This document shows, in pieces, positions 9,233-17,328 of a DNA stretch of 54,737 bases. A program made the translations under genes and the position numbers. The notes beneath the pieces were generated by a model, which worked only from the letters and a program-made list of their open reading frames with translations, had not been told where the DNA came from and ran no database searches. How positions within the stretch are numbered: the first letter of the stretch is position 1; each line of letters starts with the position of its first letter. Location: NCBI GenBank assembly GCA_035575515.1, contig DATLXU010000003.1:1-54737 (forward strand), read 5' to 3'. This DNA is from DATLXU01 sp035575515 (GTDB taxonomy: Bacteria; Acidobacteriota; Blastocatellia; UBA7656).

Positions 9233-9253
9233 ATTGTCACAGCGTGAGACAAT
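9233..9253. promoter_or_regulatory. Palindromic operator candidate upstream of the PAS histidine kinase
   Basis: The 21 bases read ATTGTC-a-CA-gcg-TG-a-GACAAT: two 8-base arms with one mismatched pair and a 3-base centre. The right arm abuts a TTGTGC -35-like box, a position typical of repressor sites. The binding protein is unknown. Confidence 0.4.
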
Positions 9254-9282
9254 TGTGCGACGGTTTTGGAATAAAGTATTAT
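9253..9282 (+). promoter_or_regulatory. Possible sigma-70-like promoter for the PAS histidine kinase/NtrC pair
   Basis: TTGTGC at 9253-9258 and TATTAT at 9277-9282 are separated by 18 bases. The -10 box is good, the -35 box poor. It overlaps the right edge of the palindrome at 9233-9253. Confidence 0.3.
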
Positions 9283-9426
9283 GGGGGATGGCGAATCGCT
9301 TGTGATTTCAAACGTGTTATTTGCAGAGGAAATTGGGGAATATATTTTGCTCGTGGATTTCCAAGCCCGAAACGCAAATTGATAAGCGGTGGCTAAGATA
9401 ATAGAGATTTTTGGAGATTTACTATT

Positions 9427-10548
9427 GTGCGACCGGCTTCGCGTCGAATTAAACCGAAGAGGGATATGAGCAAGAACCCTGAAGGCATAGCGGGTGCTAG
9501 TGCGGTTGGGGAGAATTGGAAGACCGATTCGCTGGAATTCTGGAAAAGCGTTATTGATGTTTTTACTGAAGGCGTGTCGGTCCACTCGCCGACAGCGGAG
9601 ATATTAAATGTTAACAAGAGCATGTTGCAGATTTATGGAAAGGCTTCCGAAGAGATGGTTGGCAGGAGTTGCGACGAAGTATTTCATGTCGAAGCGGCGC
9701 GCTGTCCTCATGCAGAGGTTCTGGCCGATGGCCTATCGGTTGAGATGGAAGACTATGTGCGAATAGGGGAAAGAATCTTCAAAGTGACTCTCCGCCCGAT
9801 CATCCGGGAGGAAGGTTCACTGGCCGGGTTTTTGAGAATAATGGAGGATGATACTGAAAGAGTGAGGGAAAGAGAGCAGTTGTTAAGAGCTGAGCAGCTT
9901 GCTACTCTCGGCCAGATGATTAATGGCATCGCGCACGATGTGGGAACGCCTTTGAATATAATTTCGGGATATTCAGAATACCTTCTAATGCGAACTAACC
10001 CTCAGGCTCAAGGATATAACGAGCTTTCTACGATTCTACAGCAGACGAGGCGTATAACGCAGTTTATAAGGCAGATGTTGGACCTTTCGCGTCCATCGCA
10101 GGGTCGAAGAGAGGCAATTGATCTCAAGCAATTCGTGGCAGACTCTTTGGACCTTGTAAGCCATCATCTTCGCAAGTCAGATGTAAAGGCGCGCTTGGAG
10201 TCTCGTGTGGGCCTGGCGACCGTTTATATGGACGCGCACGGGTTGAGACAGGCGGTAGTGAACCTGCTTTTGAATGCCTGCGAGAAGGTCGGGCGGGGAG
10301 GAGGGATTGATTTAGAGATCAAGGAATCGGGCGCTGCCAATCAGGTTACTCTGGTTATAAAAGGGACAAACGCGAATGGAGCCGGGCATGATTTTTCGGA
10401 TCTGTTTCGAGATTTAGCGGCTTCAAGAAACAGTTTTGTAGGAGTAGGCCTGTCGCTTGCGAGCGTAACTTTTGAAAAGCTTGGCGTACGAATCGGGTTA
10501 GAGCCGTGCGAGCGAGGCGTCGCGTTATTTTTATCTTTTCCCGAATAG
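9427..10548 (+). CDS. PAS-domain sensor histidine kinase with degenerate ATP-binding domain
   Basis: 373 residues. The GTG at 9427 has GGAG ten bases upstream; an ATG at 9466 (residue 14) is the alternative but its purine run is only two bases away. There is no membrane segment, so the kinase is cytoplasmic. A PAS domain covers about 35-145 and has two cysteines (C82, C93) in the spacing seen in redox-type PAS modules (C-x10-C-P-H). The dimerisation/phosphoacceptor helix has H170 in GIAHDVGTPLN. The N-box (VVNLLLNACEKV) is present, but where the G1 box D-x-G-x-G is expected there is only KGTNANGAG, so the usual aspartate is missing; a GVGLSLA motif remains as G2. It may therefore bind ATP weakly. 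The adjacent regulator at 10597 is its probable partner. Confidence 0.85.
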   Translation: MRPASRRIKPKRDMSKNPEGIAGASAVGENWKTDSLEFWKSVIDVFTEGVSVHSPTAEILNVNKSMLQIYGKASEEMVGRSCDEVFHVEAARCPHAEVLADGLSVEMEDYVRIGERIFKVTLRPIIREEGSLAGFLRIMEDDTERVREREQLLRAEQLATLGQMINGIAHDVGTPLNIISGYSEYLLMRTNPQAQGYNELSTILQQTRRITQFIRQMLDLSRPSQGRREAIDLKQFVADSLDLVSHHLRKSDVKARLESRVGLATVYMDAHGLRQAVVNLLLNACEKVGRGGGIDLEIKESGAANQVTLVIKGTNANGAGHDFSDLFRDLAASRNSFVGVGLSLASVTFEKLGVRIGLEPCERGVALFLSFPE

Positions 10549-10596
10549 ACTGTCGGGCTGATTGTTGGTCGCAACTGAGTCGAAGTTGTGGAGACT

Positions 10597-12024
10597 ATGA
10601 ATCAAAGAATCCTGATAGTTGAAGATGAAGCTCCAATGAGCGAACTGCTGAAAACCTTCTTCACTGAACGAGGGTACAGGGTAGAGGCGGTTCAGAATGG
10701 TGAGGAAGCCGTCGGGCGGCTCGAAGAGCAGGATTATGCGCTCGTGATCACGGACATAAAACTTCCGGGAATGAGCGGGCTTGAGTTGCTCGCACGAGTG
10801 AGGCTCGACTGGCCTGATGTGGCTGTCATTATAATGACAGCCTTTAGTTCAATCTCTTCTGCTGTTGAAGCTATGAAGCTTGGGGCGGAAGATTACATAG
10901 GGAAACCTTTTCAGCTAGACGAGCTGGCGATAACGGTTGAGAAGGCGCTCGAGCGGCGGAGCCTCCGCCGTGAAGTAAGAGAGTTGAGGGCTGAGGTTCG
11001 TGAGCGATACAACTTTTCGAATATCGTTGGCCGCAGCAAGCCCATGCAGCAACTATTCGAAGTGATAAAGCGAATAGCTGCGCGGCGCGACGCATCGGCG
11101 TTAATTATAGGTTCAACGGGCACGGGCAAAGAGTTAGTTGCGCGTGCTATACATTACAACTCAGATCGCAGGGACGCTCCCTTCGTTCCCATTAACTGCT
11201 CTGCTATCCCTGAGACGCTGCTGGAGTCGGAGTTGTTCGGCCATCAGAAGGGAACCTTTACAGGCGCGCACGAAACCCGTCGAGGGTTAATCGAAGAGGC
11301 TCAGGGGGGCACGGTCTTTCTTGATGAGATAAACACCCTTTCTCCTAATCTGCAGGTGAAGCTCTTGAGAGTTTTGCAGGAGCGGGTTGTGCGCCGGGTT
11401 GGGGGACGCGAAAATATTCCGATTGACATCCGGCTCGTCTCTGCTAGCAACCAGGATTTAGAGGAGGCCGTGAAGCGTAATGAATTTCGTCAGGACCTCT
11501 ATTACAGGCTCAATGTTGTGCCCGTGCGTTTGCCTGATTTGAAAGACAGGCGCGAGGACATACCATTGCTTGTGCATCATTTTCTACAGAAATTTGCGCT
11601 GCAACATGCCGAGCCTGTTCGGCGATTCAACAACGAGGCGATGCGCGTCTTGATGACGCACTCGTGGCCGGGGAACGTCAGGGAGTTGGAAAACGCGGTC
11701 GAGCATGCGCTTACAATGGGTACGGGCGAGGTCCTAACGGCGGAGGATCTTCCTGTCAGTGTGACATCGCCTGAGCGCGACATTATAGAGGAAGCTGTTT
11801 TGGACAATGTCTCGCTGGCCGAATTGGAGCGGAGGTACATTTTGAGAATTCTCGAAAAGATGGAAGGGCATCAGATTAAGACGGCGCAGGTGCTAGGCAT
11901 AGACCGGCGAACTCTCTACAGACGTTTGCGCCAATATGGCTATGGTGGCAGCACGAGCGAACAGGATGAAGCGGCCGATGGTGGGAGCGAGGGCGATGTG
12001 CAGGCGAAGGCTTCATGGCAATGA
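10597..12024 (+). CDS. NtrC-family response regulator (REC-AAA+-Fis)
   Basis: 475 residues from the ATG at 10597, which has GGAG four bases upstream and puts the first receiver strand in its usual place; a GTG three codons earlier is possible. The receiver has the acidic pair E9/D10, phospho-acceptor D53 in ITDIKLPG, the T in MTAFSS and the K of GKPF. The AAA+ domain has Walker A GSTGTGKE, a sigma-54 contact loop written GTFTGA instead of GAFTGA, Walker B TVFLDEIN and the RQDLYYRLN motif. A Fis-type HTH (KTAQVLGIDRRTLYRRL) ends the protein. It should activate sigma-54 promoters when phosphorylated, probably by the kinase encoded 48 bases upstream. The C-terminal 25 residues are a Gly/Ser/acidic tail of no clear role. 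Confidence 0.93.
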   Translation: MNQRILIVEDEAPMSELLKTFFTERGYRVEAVQNGEEAVGRLEEQDYALVITDIKLPGMSGLELLARVRLDWPDVAVIIMTAFSSISSAVEAMKLGAEDYIGKPFQLDELAITVEKALERRSLRREVRELRAEVRERYNFSNIVGRSKPMQQLFEVIKRIAARRDASALIIGSTGTGKELVARAIHYNSDRRDAPFVPINCSAIPETLLESELFGHQKGTFTGAHETRRGLIEEAQGGTVFLDEINTLSPNLQVKLLRVLQERVVRRVGGRENIPIDIRLVSASNQDLEEAVKRNEFRQDLYYRLNVVPVRLPDLKDRREDIPLLVHHFLQKFALQHAEPVRRFNNEAMRVLMTHSWPGNVRELENAVEHALTMGTGEVLTAEDLPVSVTSPERDIIEEAVLDNVSLAELERRYILRILEKMEGHQIKTAQVLGIDRRTLYRRLRQYGYGGSTSEQDEAADGGSEGDVQAKASWQ

Positions 12025-12072
12025 TTTGCTGTGGCGAAGGTTTTGAGGAAGGCATTTGCAGAGGAATGAGCA

Positions 12073-12546
12073 ATGATCGAGCGCGAAGAACCGAAAGGAA
12101 CTGAAGATGATTTCAAACAGGGATTGGAGGAGGACAAATCGTTGCGGCTGGGAGCCAGACATGGCAGTGCTACGAGCGAAAGCGAGACCATCGGTTACGC
12201 GAGGGACGTAGGCGAGCATGGACCGATTGCAGAAGCGAGCCGCGAGGTGCGAATAAAGGGTGCGGGATTAACTGCCTATGCGCAAAAGCATCCGTCGCGA
12301 AGCCTCCAGGCGCGGTCGCGCGGGTTCGGAATAGGTGGAGGTTATGAGCGTCCGTACAAGAAGGCAAAGAGGATTGCGGCTGATAGCGACAAAGAGTTGT
12401 ATGGGCCGCTTCCGCATGCTGGATACTATGGCGCGGGCATTGGCGCAAGACCCTTTAAGCGGGGGCAGGCCGGATTCGGCGACGAGCTGTCGTGGTATTG
12501 CTCTCAGTATGGAGAAAAGACGAGCGGGTTTGAGGGTGAGGGATAG
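12073..12546 (+). CDS. Hypothetical protein, hydrophilic and glycine-rich
   Basis: 157 residues, not recognised. It follows the NtrC-type gene by 48 bases in the same direction and has AGAGGA seven bases before the ATG, which is the main support for translation. The N-terminal third is acidic and charged; the C-terminal half is rich in Gly, Tyr and Arg, with GFGIGGGYERPYKK and YYGAGIGARPF, a low-complexity pattern common in disordered RNA- or surface-binding segments. There is no signal peptide, membrane segment or metal site. Open frames on the other strand overlap it but none shows a domain either. It may be the last gene of the kinase/regulator operon, or a chance ORF. Confidence 0.45.
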   Translation: MIEREEPKGTEDDFKQGLEEDKSLRLGARHGSATSESETIGYARDVGEHGPIAEASREVRIKGAGLTAYAQKHPSRSLQARSRGFGIGGGYERPYKKAKRIAADSDKELYGPLPHAGYYGAGIGARPFKRGQAGFGDELSWYCSQYGEKTSGFEGEG

Positions 12547-12588
12547 CGATTGCTAAGTCTTTTTCAATAATACGAGAATTGGCGGGAA

Positions 12589-12975
12589 TCATTTCCCGCC
12601 TCCTAATATTCTGTCAGCAACTTCGGGTTGGTCGGTGAAGTGAGGATTGTTTCCTTCAGCCACCTTCCAGCCATCTCCTTCCTTTATCAAAACGAAACCT
12701 CGGTAATCAGGCTGCTGGGAACCTCCTGCTGTCGCAAAGCCGCGTACGCCGCTGACGCTTATGTACGCTTTATCCGGGTACTTGGGGTTCGTGTGAAACA
12801 TAACTATTTTCAAATCCGTCAATTCAGGGTCGGTTGCTTTCAGATATTGTTCAACAGCCTGCATTGCGCGCGACTGTTGGCTCTTGCAAGACGATATAAA
12901 TCCGGCGACTATTAAGATTGTGATGAAGGCTAAAAACTTGAATAAATGGGAGTGCGATGATTTGTTATGGAGCAT
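12589..12975 (-). CDS. Small lipoprotein of unknown function
   Basis: 128 residues. The N-terminus is a lipoprotein signal peptide: a hydrophobic run FKFLAFITILIVAGF followed by the lipobox ISSC, so Cys-30 should be lipidated. The mature domain of about 100 residues begins with a helix (RAMQAVEQYLKA) and continues as alternating strands with YRGFVLIKEGDGWKVAEG, resembling the NTF2-like/DUF4878-type lipoprotein fold in which a helix is followed by a curved sheet. That similarity is impressionistic. It is divergent from the hydrolase gene at 13051 with only 75 bases between the two starts, so they share a promoter region. Confidence 0.75.
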   Translation of the reverse strand: MLHNKSSHSHLFKFLAFITILIVAGFISSCKSQQSRAMQAVEQYLKATDPELTDLKIVMFHTNPKYPDKAYISVSGVRGFATAGGSQQPDYRGFVLIKEGDGWKVAEGNNPHFTDQPEVADRILGGGK

Positions 12976-13050
12976 AAGTGATTTCTACAATAAGTGGCGA
13001 GGATTTTCAAGACTGGTTGTGTCTCAAAGATAGTTTTAAAATGGGGGGCT

Positions 13051-13761
13051 ATGGGCTTGTATTTACGCCAGTTACTAGCTGGGAGAGATTTCGCTAAAGA
13101 AGATATGTTTGCTGGGCGAATGGCTAATTTTGTTTATCTGGTAGGGGATGATGAGGTGAGAGAGTGCTTTGCTGTGGACCCTGCCTGGGACATAAGGGGA
13201 ATACTCGATTATCTAGATAGTGAAGAGATGAGACTGGTTGGTGTCGTGGCAACGCATTACCATCCAGATCATGTAGGCGGCGAAATCTTTGGCCATCAAA
13301 TAGAGGGATTGGCAGACTTAATGGCACTACGCCCAGTTCCAGTTCATGTGAATAAAGAGGAGAAGGAGGGTATTAGGATAGTGACGGGATTGTCGAGCGG
13401 TGATCTGATTGCACATGAGGGAGGAGATCATATAAGGGTTGGAAGTGTTGTGATGAACCTACTGCACACACCTGGTCACACGCCGGGCAGCCAGTGCATT
13501 TTGAGCAGGGATCGCTTAATTGCCGGAGATACACTTTTTATTGGAGGTTGCGGGCGCGTTGATCTTCCCGGAGGTGATGCTGAGCAAATGTATTATTCAT
13601 TGACACAGGTTTTGGGAAAGCTGGCAGATGCGACTTTGCTTTATCCTGGCCATAACTATGCGGAAAGGGCAGTCAGCAGTCTGGGGGAAGAGAGGAAAAG
13701 TAATTACTGCTTGAGAATTAAAAGGCTTGAGGATTGGCTGGAGTTTATGGGAGGCGATTAA
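13051..13761 (+). CDS. Metallo-beta-lactamase-fold hydrolase (glyoxalase II-like)
   Basis: 236 residues. The ATG at 13051 is chosen because GGGGG lies just upstream and the protein then starts with the sequence usual for this group (M-x-L-Y-L-x-Q-L-L-A-G-R-D-F-A). The metal site is complete: H69-x-H71-x-D73-H74 in THYHPDH, a second histidine in HTPGHTPGS, the bridging aspartate in GDTLFIGGCGRVD and the last histidine in YPGHNY. The family includes glyoxalase II and persulfide dioxygenase-like enzymes; the GCGRVD motif fits either, and the sequence alone does not settle which thioester or persulfide is cleaved. The enzyme is cytoplasmic. An open frame extends 57 bases upstream (GTG at 12994) but lacks a binding site. 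Confidence 0.88.
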   Translation: MGLYLRQLLAGRDFAKEDMFAGRMANFVYLVGDDEVRECFAVDPAWDIRGILDYLDSEEMRLVGVVATHYHPDHVGGEIFGHQIEGLADLMALRPVPVHVNKEEKEGIRIVTGLSSGDLIAHEGGDHIRVGSVVMNLLHTPGHTPGSQCILSRDRLIAGDTLFIGGCGRVDLPGGDAEQMYYSLTQVLGKLADATLLYPGHNYAERAVSSLGEERKSNYCLRIKRLEDWLEFMGGD

Positions 13762-13811
13762 ACTGCCGGGTTGTATCTTACAAGTCGGCAAAGTTGAGAA
13801 ATAAAAGAGAA

Positions 13812-13857
13812 GATCAAGGTTGGCAGCACAGCCCCTGTTGCTCTGCCTACCTTGATC
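13812..13857 (+). other. Long imperfect hairpin after the hydrolase gene
   Basis: GATCAAGGT (13812-13820) pairs with ACCTTGATC (13849-13857); after one T-T mismatch GGCAG pairs with CTGCC, leaving a 16-base loop. The stem is strong enough to be a transcription terminator, but what follows (CTGTTGTTTC) is only a poor U-tract. It could equally be a processed RNA element or a mobile-repeat remnant. Confidence 0.5.
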
Positions 13858-14051
13858 CTGTTGTTTCTATCGAAGCTCGATATACCGTAACGCAATTAAG
13901 GTGCCATTATTTTTTTGTTTTTTATGAGATACTAAATGCTGGAATTGAGTGGTGATGCTGTGTTTGATTGAAAGTAAAGAGAGATGTTTGTAACAGGTTT
14001 TGTCAGTAACCGGTAACCTGATTTGTAACGATTTGGATTCCAATGTGTAGT

Positions 14052-14081
14052 TTGACTGGTAAGCATAGGAGGCTGTATGCT
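14052..14081 (+). promoter_or_regulatory. Possible promoter of the aminotransferase/XdhC/dehydrogenase operon
   Basis: TTGACT (14052-14057) and TATGCT (14076-14081) are separated by 18 bases, with the first start codon about 54 bases after the -10 box. The match is fair at best. Confidence 0.33.
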
Positions 14082-14134
14082 GAAGTGGTCTTTAAGAGTG
14101 TAAAGTCATAATCTTTAGATTAATGGAGATTGAT

Positions 14135-15292
14135 ATGCAATCGCTTGAGAATGTAATGATGAATGTGCCGCTGCTCGATTTAAAAGCGGAGTACGATATG
14201 CTTAGAGGTGAGATCGAGCAAGCCGTCGGCAGAGTGTTTGATAGTCAGCAATTTATTTTAGGTCCGGAAGTAAGGCGATTTGAGGAGGAGCTTGCCTTGT
14301 ATTGCGGCAGCACGAAGGCTGTTGGTTGTGCTTCGGGTTCGGATGCTTTGGTGCTTGCCTTGATGGCGTGTGGAGTTGGATTGGGGGATGAAGTTATTAC
14401 GACTCCGTTCACTTTTTTTGCGACAGCTGGCGCAATAGTTCGTGTTGGGGCTAGGCCTGTCTTTGTGGATATTGATCCTGACACATTTAATATAAAAGCT
14501 GAAGGCATAGAAAGAGCGGTTACAGAGAAGACAAAAGCGATCATTCCAGTGCATCTCTTTGGGCAATGTGCTGAGATGGGCCCGATTACTGCAGTGGCCA
14601 GGCGGCGGGGGATTGCTGTTATCGAAGACGCAGCCCAGGCTATAGGGGCGAGGTATGGGGGCAGAAGGGCAGGGAGTTTGGGGGATGTGGCAACATTTAG
14701 CTTTTATCCTTCAAAGAATCTTGGCTGTGCTGGTGATGGGGGAGCCGTAACTACGAGTGATTCTGATCTGTATGACAGATTGATAATGCTGAGGAGCCAT
14801 GGAGCTAAGAAAAAGTATCACCATGAGATTGTAGGAATTAATAGTAGGCTTGCCGCAATACAGGCTGCTATTCTTCGTGTGAAGCTGGATTATGTAGATG
14901 AATGGGCAAGCGATAGACGCAAGAATGCGTTGTTCTATGGGGAGTTGTTTCGGGAATCAGGGCTTGTAGAATGCGGGCTTGTTAAAGTGCCTCATGAGGG
15001 GGATCAGGCTTTTCACGTCTATAATCAATATGTAATCAGGGTTAAGAGCAGGGATAATTTGAGAGAGTACTTAGGACGTAAGGGAATTAGTACTGAAATC
15101 TATTATCCATTACCTCTTCATCTACAGGAATGTTTTTCGGGACTAGGGTATACCAAGGGAGATTTTCCTGAAGCTGAAAAGGCGAGCCAGGAAGCCTTGG
15201 CATTACCGATTTATCCTAAGCTAAAGCGGATCGCTCAGTGCCATGTAGTCCGAACAATAGAAAAATATTTTAATGAGTCTGATAACAAATAA
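14135..15292 (+). CDS. DegT/DnrJ/EryC1/StrS-family PLP-dependent aminotransferase
   Basis: 385 residues from the ATG at 14135, which has GGAG six bases upstream; an in-frame ATG at 14123 lies before this site. The family start NVPLLDLKAEY and the glycine-turn CASGSDALVLAL (phosphate binding) are present, with the PLP-ring aspartate D165 in VIEDAAQAIGA and the Schiff-base lysine K194 in FSFYPSKNLGC. These enzymes transaminate nucleotide-bound keto-sugars, for example for amino-sugars of surface polysaccharides or secondary metabolites. No sugar nucleotide genes lie beside it, so the substrate is open. It is the first gene of a tight run: the next start follows after two bases. Codon use is visibly AT-richer than in the flanking regions. 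Confidence 0.92.
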   Translation: MQSLENVMMNVPLLDLKAEYDMLRGEIEQAVGRVFDSQQFILGPEVRRFEEELALYCGSTKAVGCASGSDALVLALMACGVGLGDEVITTPFTFFATAGAIVRVGARPVFVDIDPDTFNIKAEGIERAVTEKTKAIIPVHLFGQCAEMGPITAVARRRGIAVIEDAAQAIGARYGGRRAGSLGDVATFSFYPSKNLGCAGDGGAVTTSDSDLYDRLIMLRSHGAKKKYHHEIVGINSRLAAIQAAILRVKLDYVDEWASDRRKNALFYGELFRESGLVECGLVKVPHEGDQAFHVYNQYVIRVKSRDNLREYLGRKGISTEIYYPLPLHLQECFSGLGYTKGDFPEAEKASQEALALPIYPKLKRIAQCHVVRTIEKYFNESDNK

Positions 15293-15294
15293 CG

Positions 15295-16062
15295 ATGAAG
15301 ACTTGGAAAAGTGAAAGGCAAGTACTGAATATAATTCGAGCTTCTCTGCGTGATAGGCAATGTGTTTTTCTTTTTCGTGTTATTGAATTGGGTGCGCGGT
15401 TCATTGGAATTGGGGCAGTAAGTGGGGGATATCAGGTTATAGAGGTAGGGGAGATGAATATATTGGATGAGCGAGTAGCTAACAGGGTCGAGGCTGATCT
15501 GCTTAAATGCAATGATTATGATGTCTCTATTAAGGTATTTGATAATGTTGATGGTAGATTAACAGTTGTTAGAGAGTGCTTGAGGCCTGAGAGTGAGCTT
15601 CTAGTCATAGGGGCTGGACATGTTGGGCAGGCACTTGCTTGGAGTGCTGCGATTGCTGGATATCGCGTAGTAGTAGTTGATGATAGGGAAGAGTTTCTGA
15701 CCCCGCTTAGATTCTTCCATCCTAATATAAGGACCCAACTTGTGGGTTTCGGGAATTTGCACAGATATACTAATCTTGAGAACTATAATGCTATTGCGAT
15801 TGTAACTCGGGGGCACCAGTATGATGAGTTGTGCTTGAGCCAGGTAGTGAATTGTAGAGTCCCTTATATTGGGATGATTGGGAGTAGGAAGAGAATTAGG
15901 GCGGTGTTTAATCGGCTTGTTGAGAAGGGAGTGGCAAATTGGAGGCAGCTTGAGAGGGTTCATGCACCGATTGGGCTGAGCATTGGCGCAAAATCCCCAC
16001 AAGAAATTGGTGTGGCGGTGTTAGCAGAGGTTATTCAGTGTCTGAACTTGAAAGGAAAGTGA
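15295..16062 (+). CDS. XdhC/CoxI-family protein
   Basis: 255 residues. The C-terminal half is a Rossmann domain of the XdhC type: GAGHVG at 106-111, VVVVDDREEF, an IVTRGHQYDELCL motif, YIGMIGSRKR and the end motif HAPIGLSIGAKSPQEIGVAVLAEVI. The N-terminal XdhC_CoxI domain (1-95) is present but diverged. XdhC binds molybdenum cofactor, helps sulfurate it and hands it to xanthine dehydrogenase or CO dehydrogenase-type enzymes. No molybdo-hydroxylase subunits are in this window, which is unusual, so either the client is elsewhere or the protein has another role beside the acyl-CoA dehydrogenase that follows after seven bases. The short spacing suggests one transcript with both neighbours. Confidence 0.85.
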   Translation: MKTWKSERQVLNIIRASLRDRQCVFLFRVIELGARFIGIGAVSGGYQVIEVGEMNILDERVANRVEADLLKCNDYDVSIKVFDNVDGRLTVVRECLRPESELLVIGAGHVGQALAWSAAIAGYRVVVVDDREEFLTPLRFFHPNIRTQLVGFGNLHRYTNLENYNAIAIVTRGHQYDELCLSQVVNCRVPYIGMIGSRKRIRAVFNRLVEKGVANWRQLERVHAPIGLSIGAKSPQEIGVAVLAEVIQCLNLKGK

Positions 16063-16069
16063 GGAAGGG

Positions 16070-17263
16070 ATGAAACTTGCAAGTACTGATTTGTTGGATG
16101 TTGATTCTTTACTTTCGGACGAAGAAAAGCTTGTGAGGGCGACGGTTAGGTCTTTTGTTGAGCAGGAGGTTAATCCGAAGATTGGTTGGTACTATGAGGA
16201 AGGCCGATTTCCTATTGAGGTGGTGGAAGGGCTAGCATCACTAAATGTCTTAGGGGCTAACCTTCCTGAAGAGTATGGTTGTGCAGGTATGAGTAACGTT
16301 GCTTATGGCCTCATTATGCAAGAACTGGAGGCTTGCGATTCGGGTATTAGAAGCTTTGCCTCTGTTCAGGGTGCACTTTGTATGTACTCAATATTCAAGT
16401 TTGGAAGTGAAGAGCAGAAGAAAAAATACTTGCCAGAAATGGCTTCAGGGAAGATCATTGGTTGCTTTGGTCTAACTGAACCAAACTTTGGCTCTAACCC
16501 GGGGGGAATGCTCACTCGCGCGCGGAGGTCATCCGAGAGCTGGATTCTAAATGGCACAAAGGCTTGGATAACAAATGGTACAATTGCAGATGTTGCGGTT
16601 GTATGGGCTAAAACGGAGGAGGGGATTATTAGGGGGTTTTTGGTAGAGAAGGGTACTAAGGGCTTTAGTGCTATTGAGACAAAGCACAAGCTCAGTCTTA
16701 GGGCATCTGTAACATCAGAGTTAGTCTTTGAAGACTGTGTTGTACCTGAAGGTAATATACTACCGTTATCAGACGGATTAAAGAGCCCCTTGATGTGCTT
16801 AACACAAGCAAGATATGGTATTGCCTGGGGTGCCGTTGGCGCAGCAATCTCCTGTTTCAACACTGCCCTCAAATACTCTAGAGAAAGAATACAGTTTGGA
16901 AAGCCAATAGCAAGCTTCCAGCTAACACAACAAAAACTTGTCACGATGCTAACCGAAATCAGCAAAGCCGAACTGCTAAGTATACATATCGGACGGCTAA
17001 AGGATGCGGATAAATTGAAGCCGGTACAGGTCTCAATGGCAAAGATGAATAATGTGGCTATTGCTCTTGATTGTGCACGACTTGCTCGTAGTATACTGGG
17101 AGCCAATGGCATCACCAATGAATATCCGGTCATGCGGCACATGTGCAACCTTGAATCTGTTTATACATATGAGGGCACACACGAAATTCATACCCTAATT
17201 CTGGGAGAGGCTATAACCGGATATAGCGCATTTACAGATGTAAATCAAGAAAAGATAAATTAA
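16070..17263 (+). CDS. gcdH: Acyl-CoA dehydrogenase, glutaryl-CoA dehydrogenase-like
   Basis: 397 residues, normal for the family. Sequence features point to the glutaryl-CoA branch: DSGIRSFASVQGAL with R94, CFGLTEPNFGSNPG (FAD/substrate loop), AWITNG, GRAITG-like C-terminal block as GEAITG, and YEGTHEIH with the catalytic base at E368. From memory, human glutaryl-CoA dehydrogenase uses Arg94 and Glu370, close to these positions. The enzyme would oxidise, and possibly decarboxylate, glutaryl-CoA to crotonyl-CoA with electrons going to ETF, as in lysine or benzoate breakdown. Whether it decarboxylates cannot be read from the sequence. No ETF or enoyl-CoA genes are adjacent. It is the last gene of the AT-richer three-gene run. 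Confidence 0.88.
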   Translation: MKLASTDLLDVDSLLSDEEKLVRATVRSFVEQEVNPKIGWYYEEGRFPIEVVEGLASLNVLGANLPEEYGCAGMSNVAYGLIMQELEACDSGIRSFASVQGALCMYSIFKFGSEEQKKKYLPEMASGKIIGCFGLTEPNFGSNPGGMLTRARRSSESWILNGTKAWITNGTIADVAVVWAKTEEGIIRGFLVEKGTKGFSAIETKHKLSLRASVTSELVFEDCVVPEGNILPLSDGLKSPLMCLTQARYGIAWGAVGAAISCFNTALKYSRERIQFGKPIASFQLTQQKLVTMLTEISKAELLSIHIGRLKDADKLKPVQVSMAKMNNVAIALDCARLARSILGANGITNEYPVMRHMCNLESVYTYEGTHEIHTLILGEAITGYSAFTDVNQEKIN

Positions 17264-17328
17264 ACATAATATATATTATCGGACGTAAAAAAATCCGAAA
17301 AACTGCTCACGATTATCAGTTATCCTAT

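Larger units (their letters stand above)
9051..9426 (+). other. Intergenic region with terminator, palindrome and promoter candidate
   Basis: The first 60 bases hold the terminator of the preceding gene. A 21-base palindrome (9233-9253) touches the -35 element of a possible promoter for the downstream histidine kinase. Short open frames in this interval overlap these signals, lack ribosome binding sites and are not called. Confidence 0.6.
13762..14134. other. AT-rich intergenic region with hairpin and weak promoter
   Basis: About 370 bases between the hydrolase and the aminotransferase genes. It contains a long hairpin at 13812-13857, a pair of inverted 6-mers (CAGGTT and AACCTG) around 14000, and a weak promoter-like pair at 14052-14081. 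Base composition is visibly more AT-rich than in the chemotaxis or Tol regions. I see no gene. Confidence 0.55.

Noticed and set aside
16366..17148. 260-codon minus-strand open frame inside the acyl-CoA dehydrogenase gene
   Set aside because: The dehydrogenase has complete motifs on the plus strand; the reverse frame has none and no binding site.
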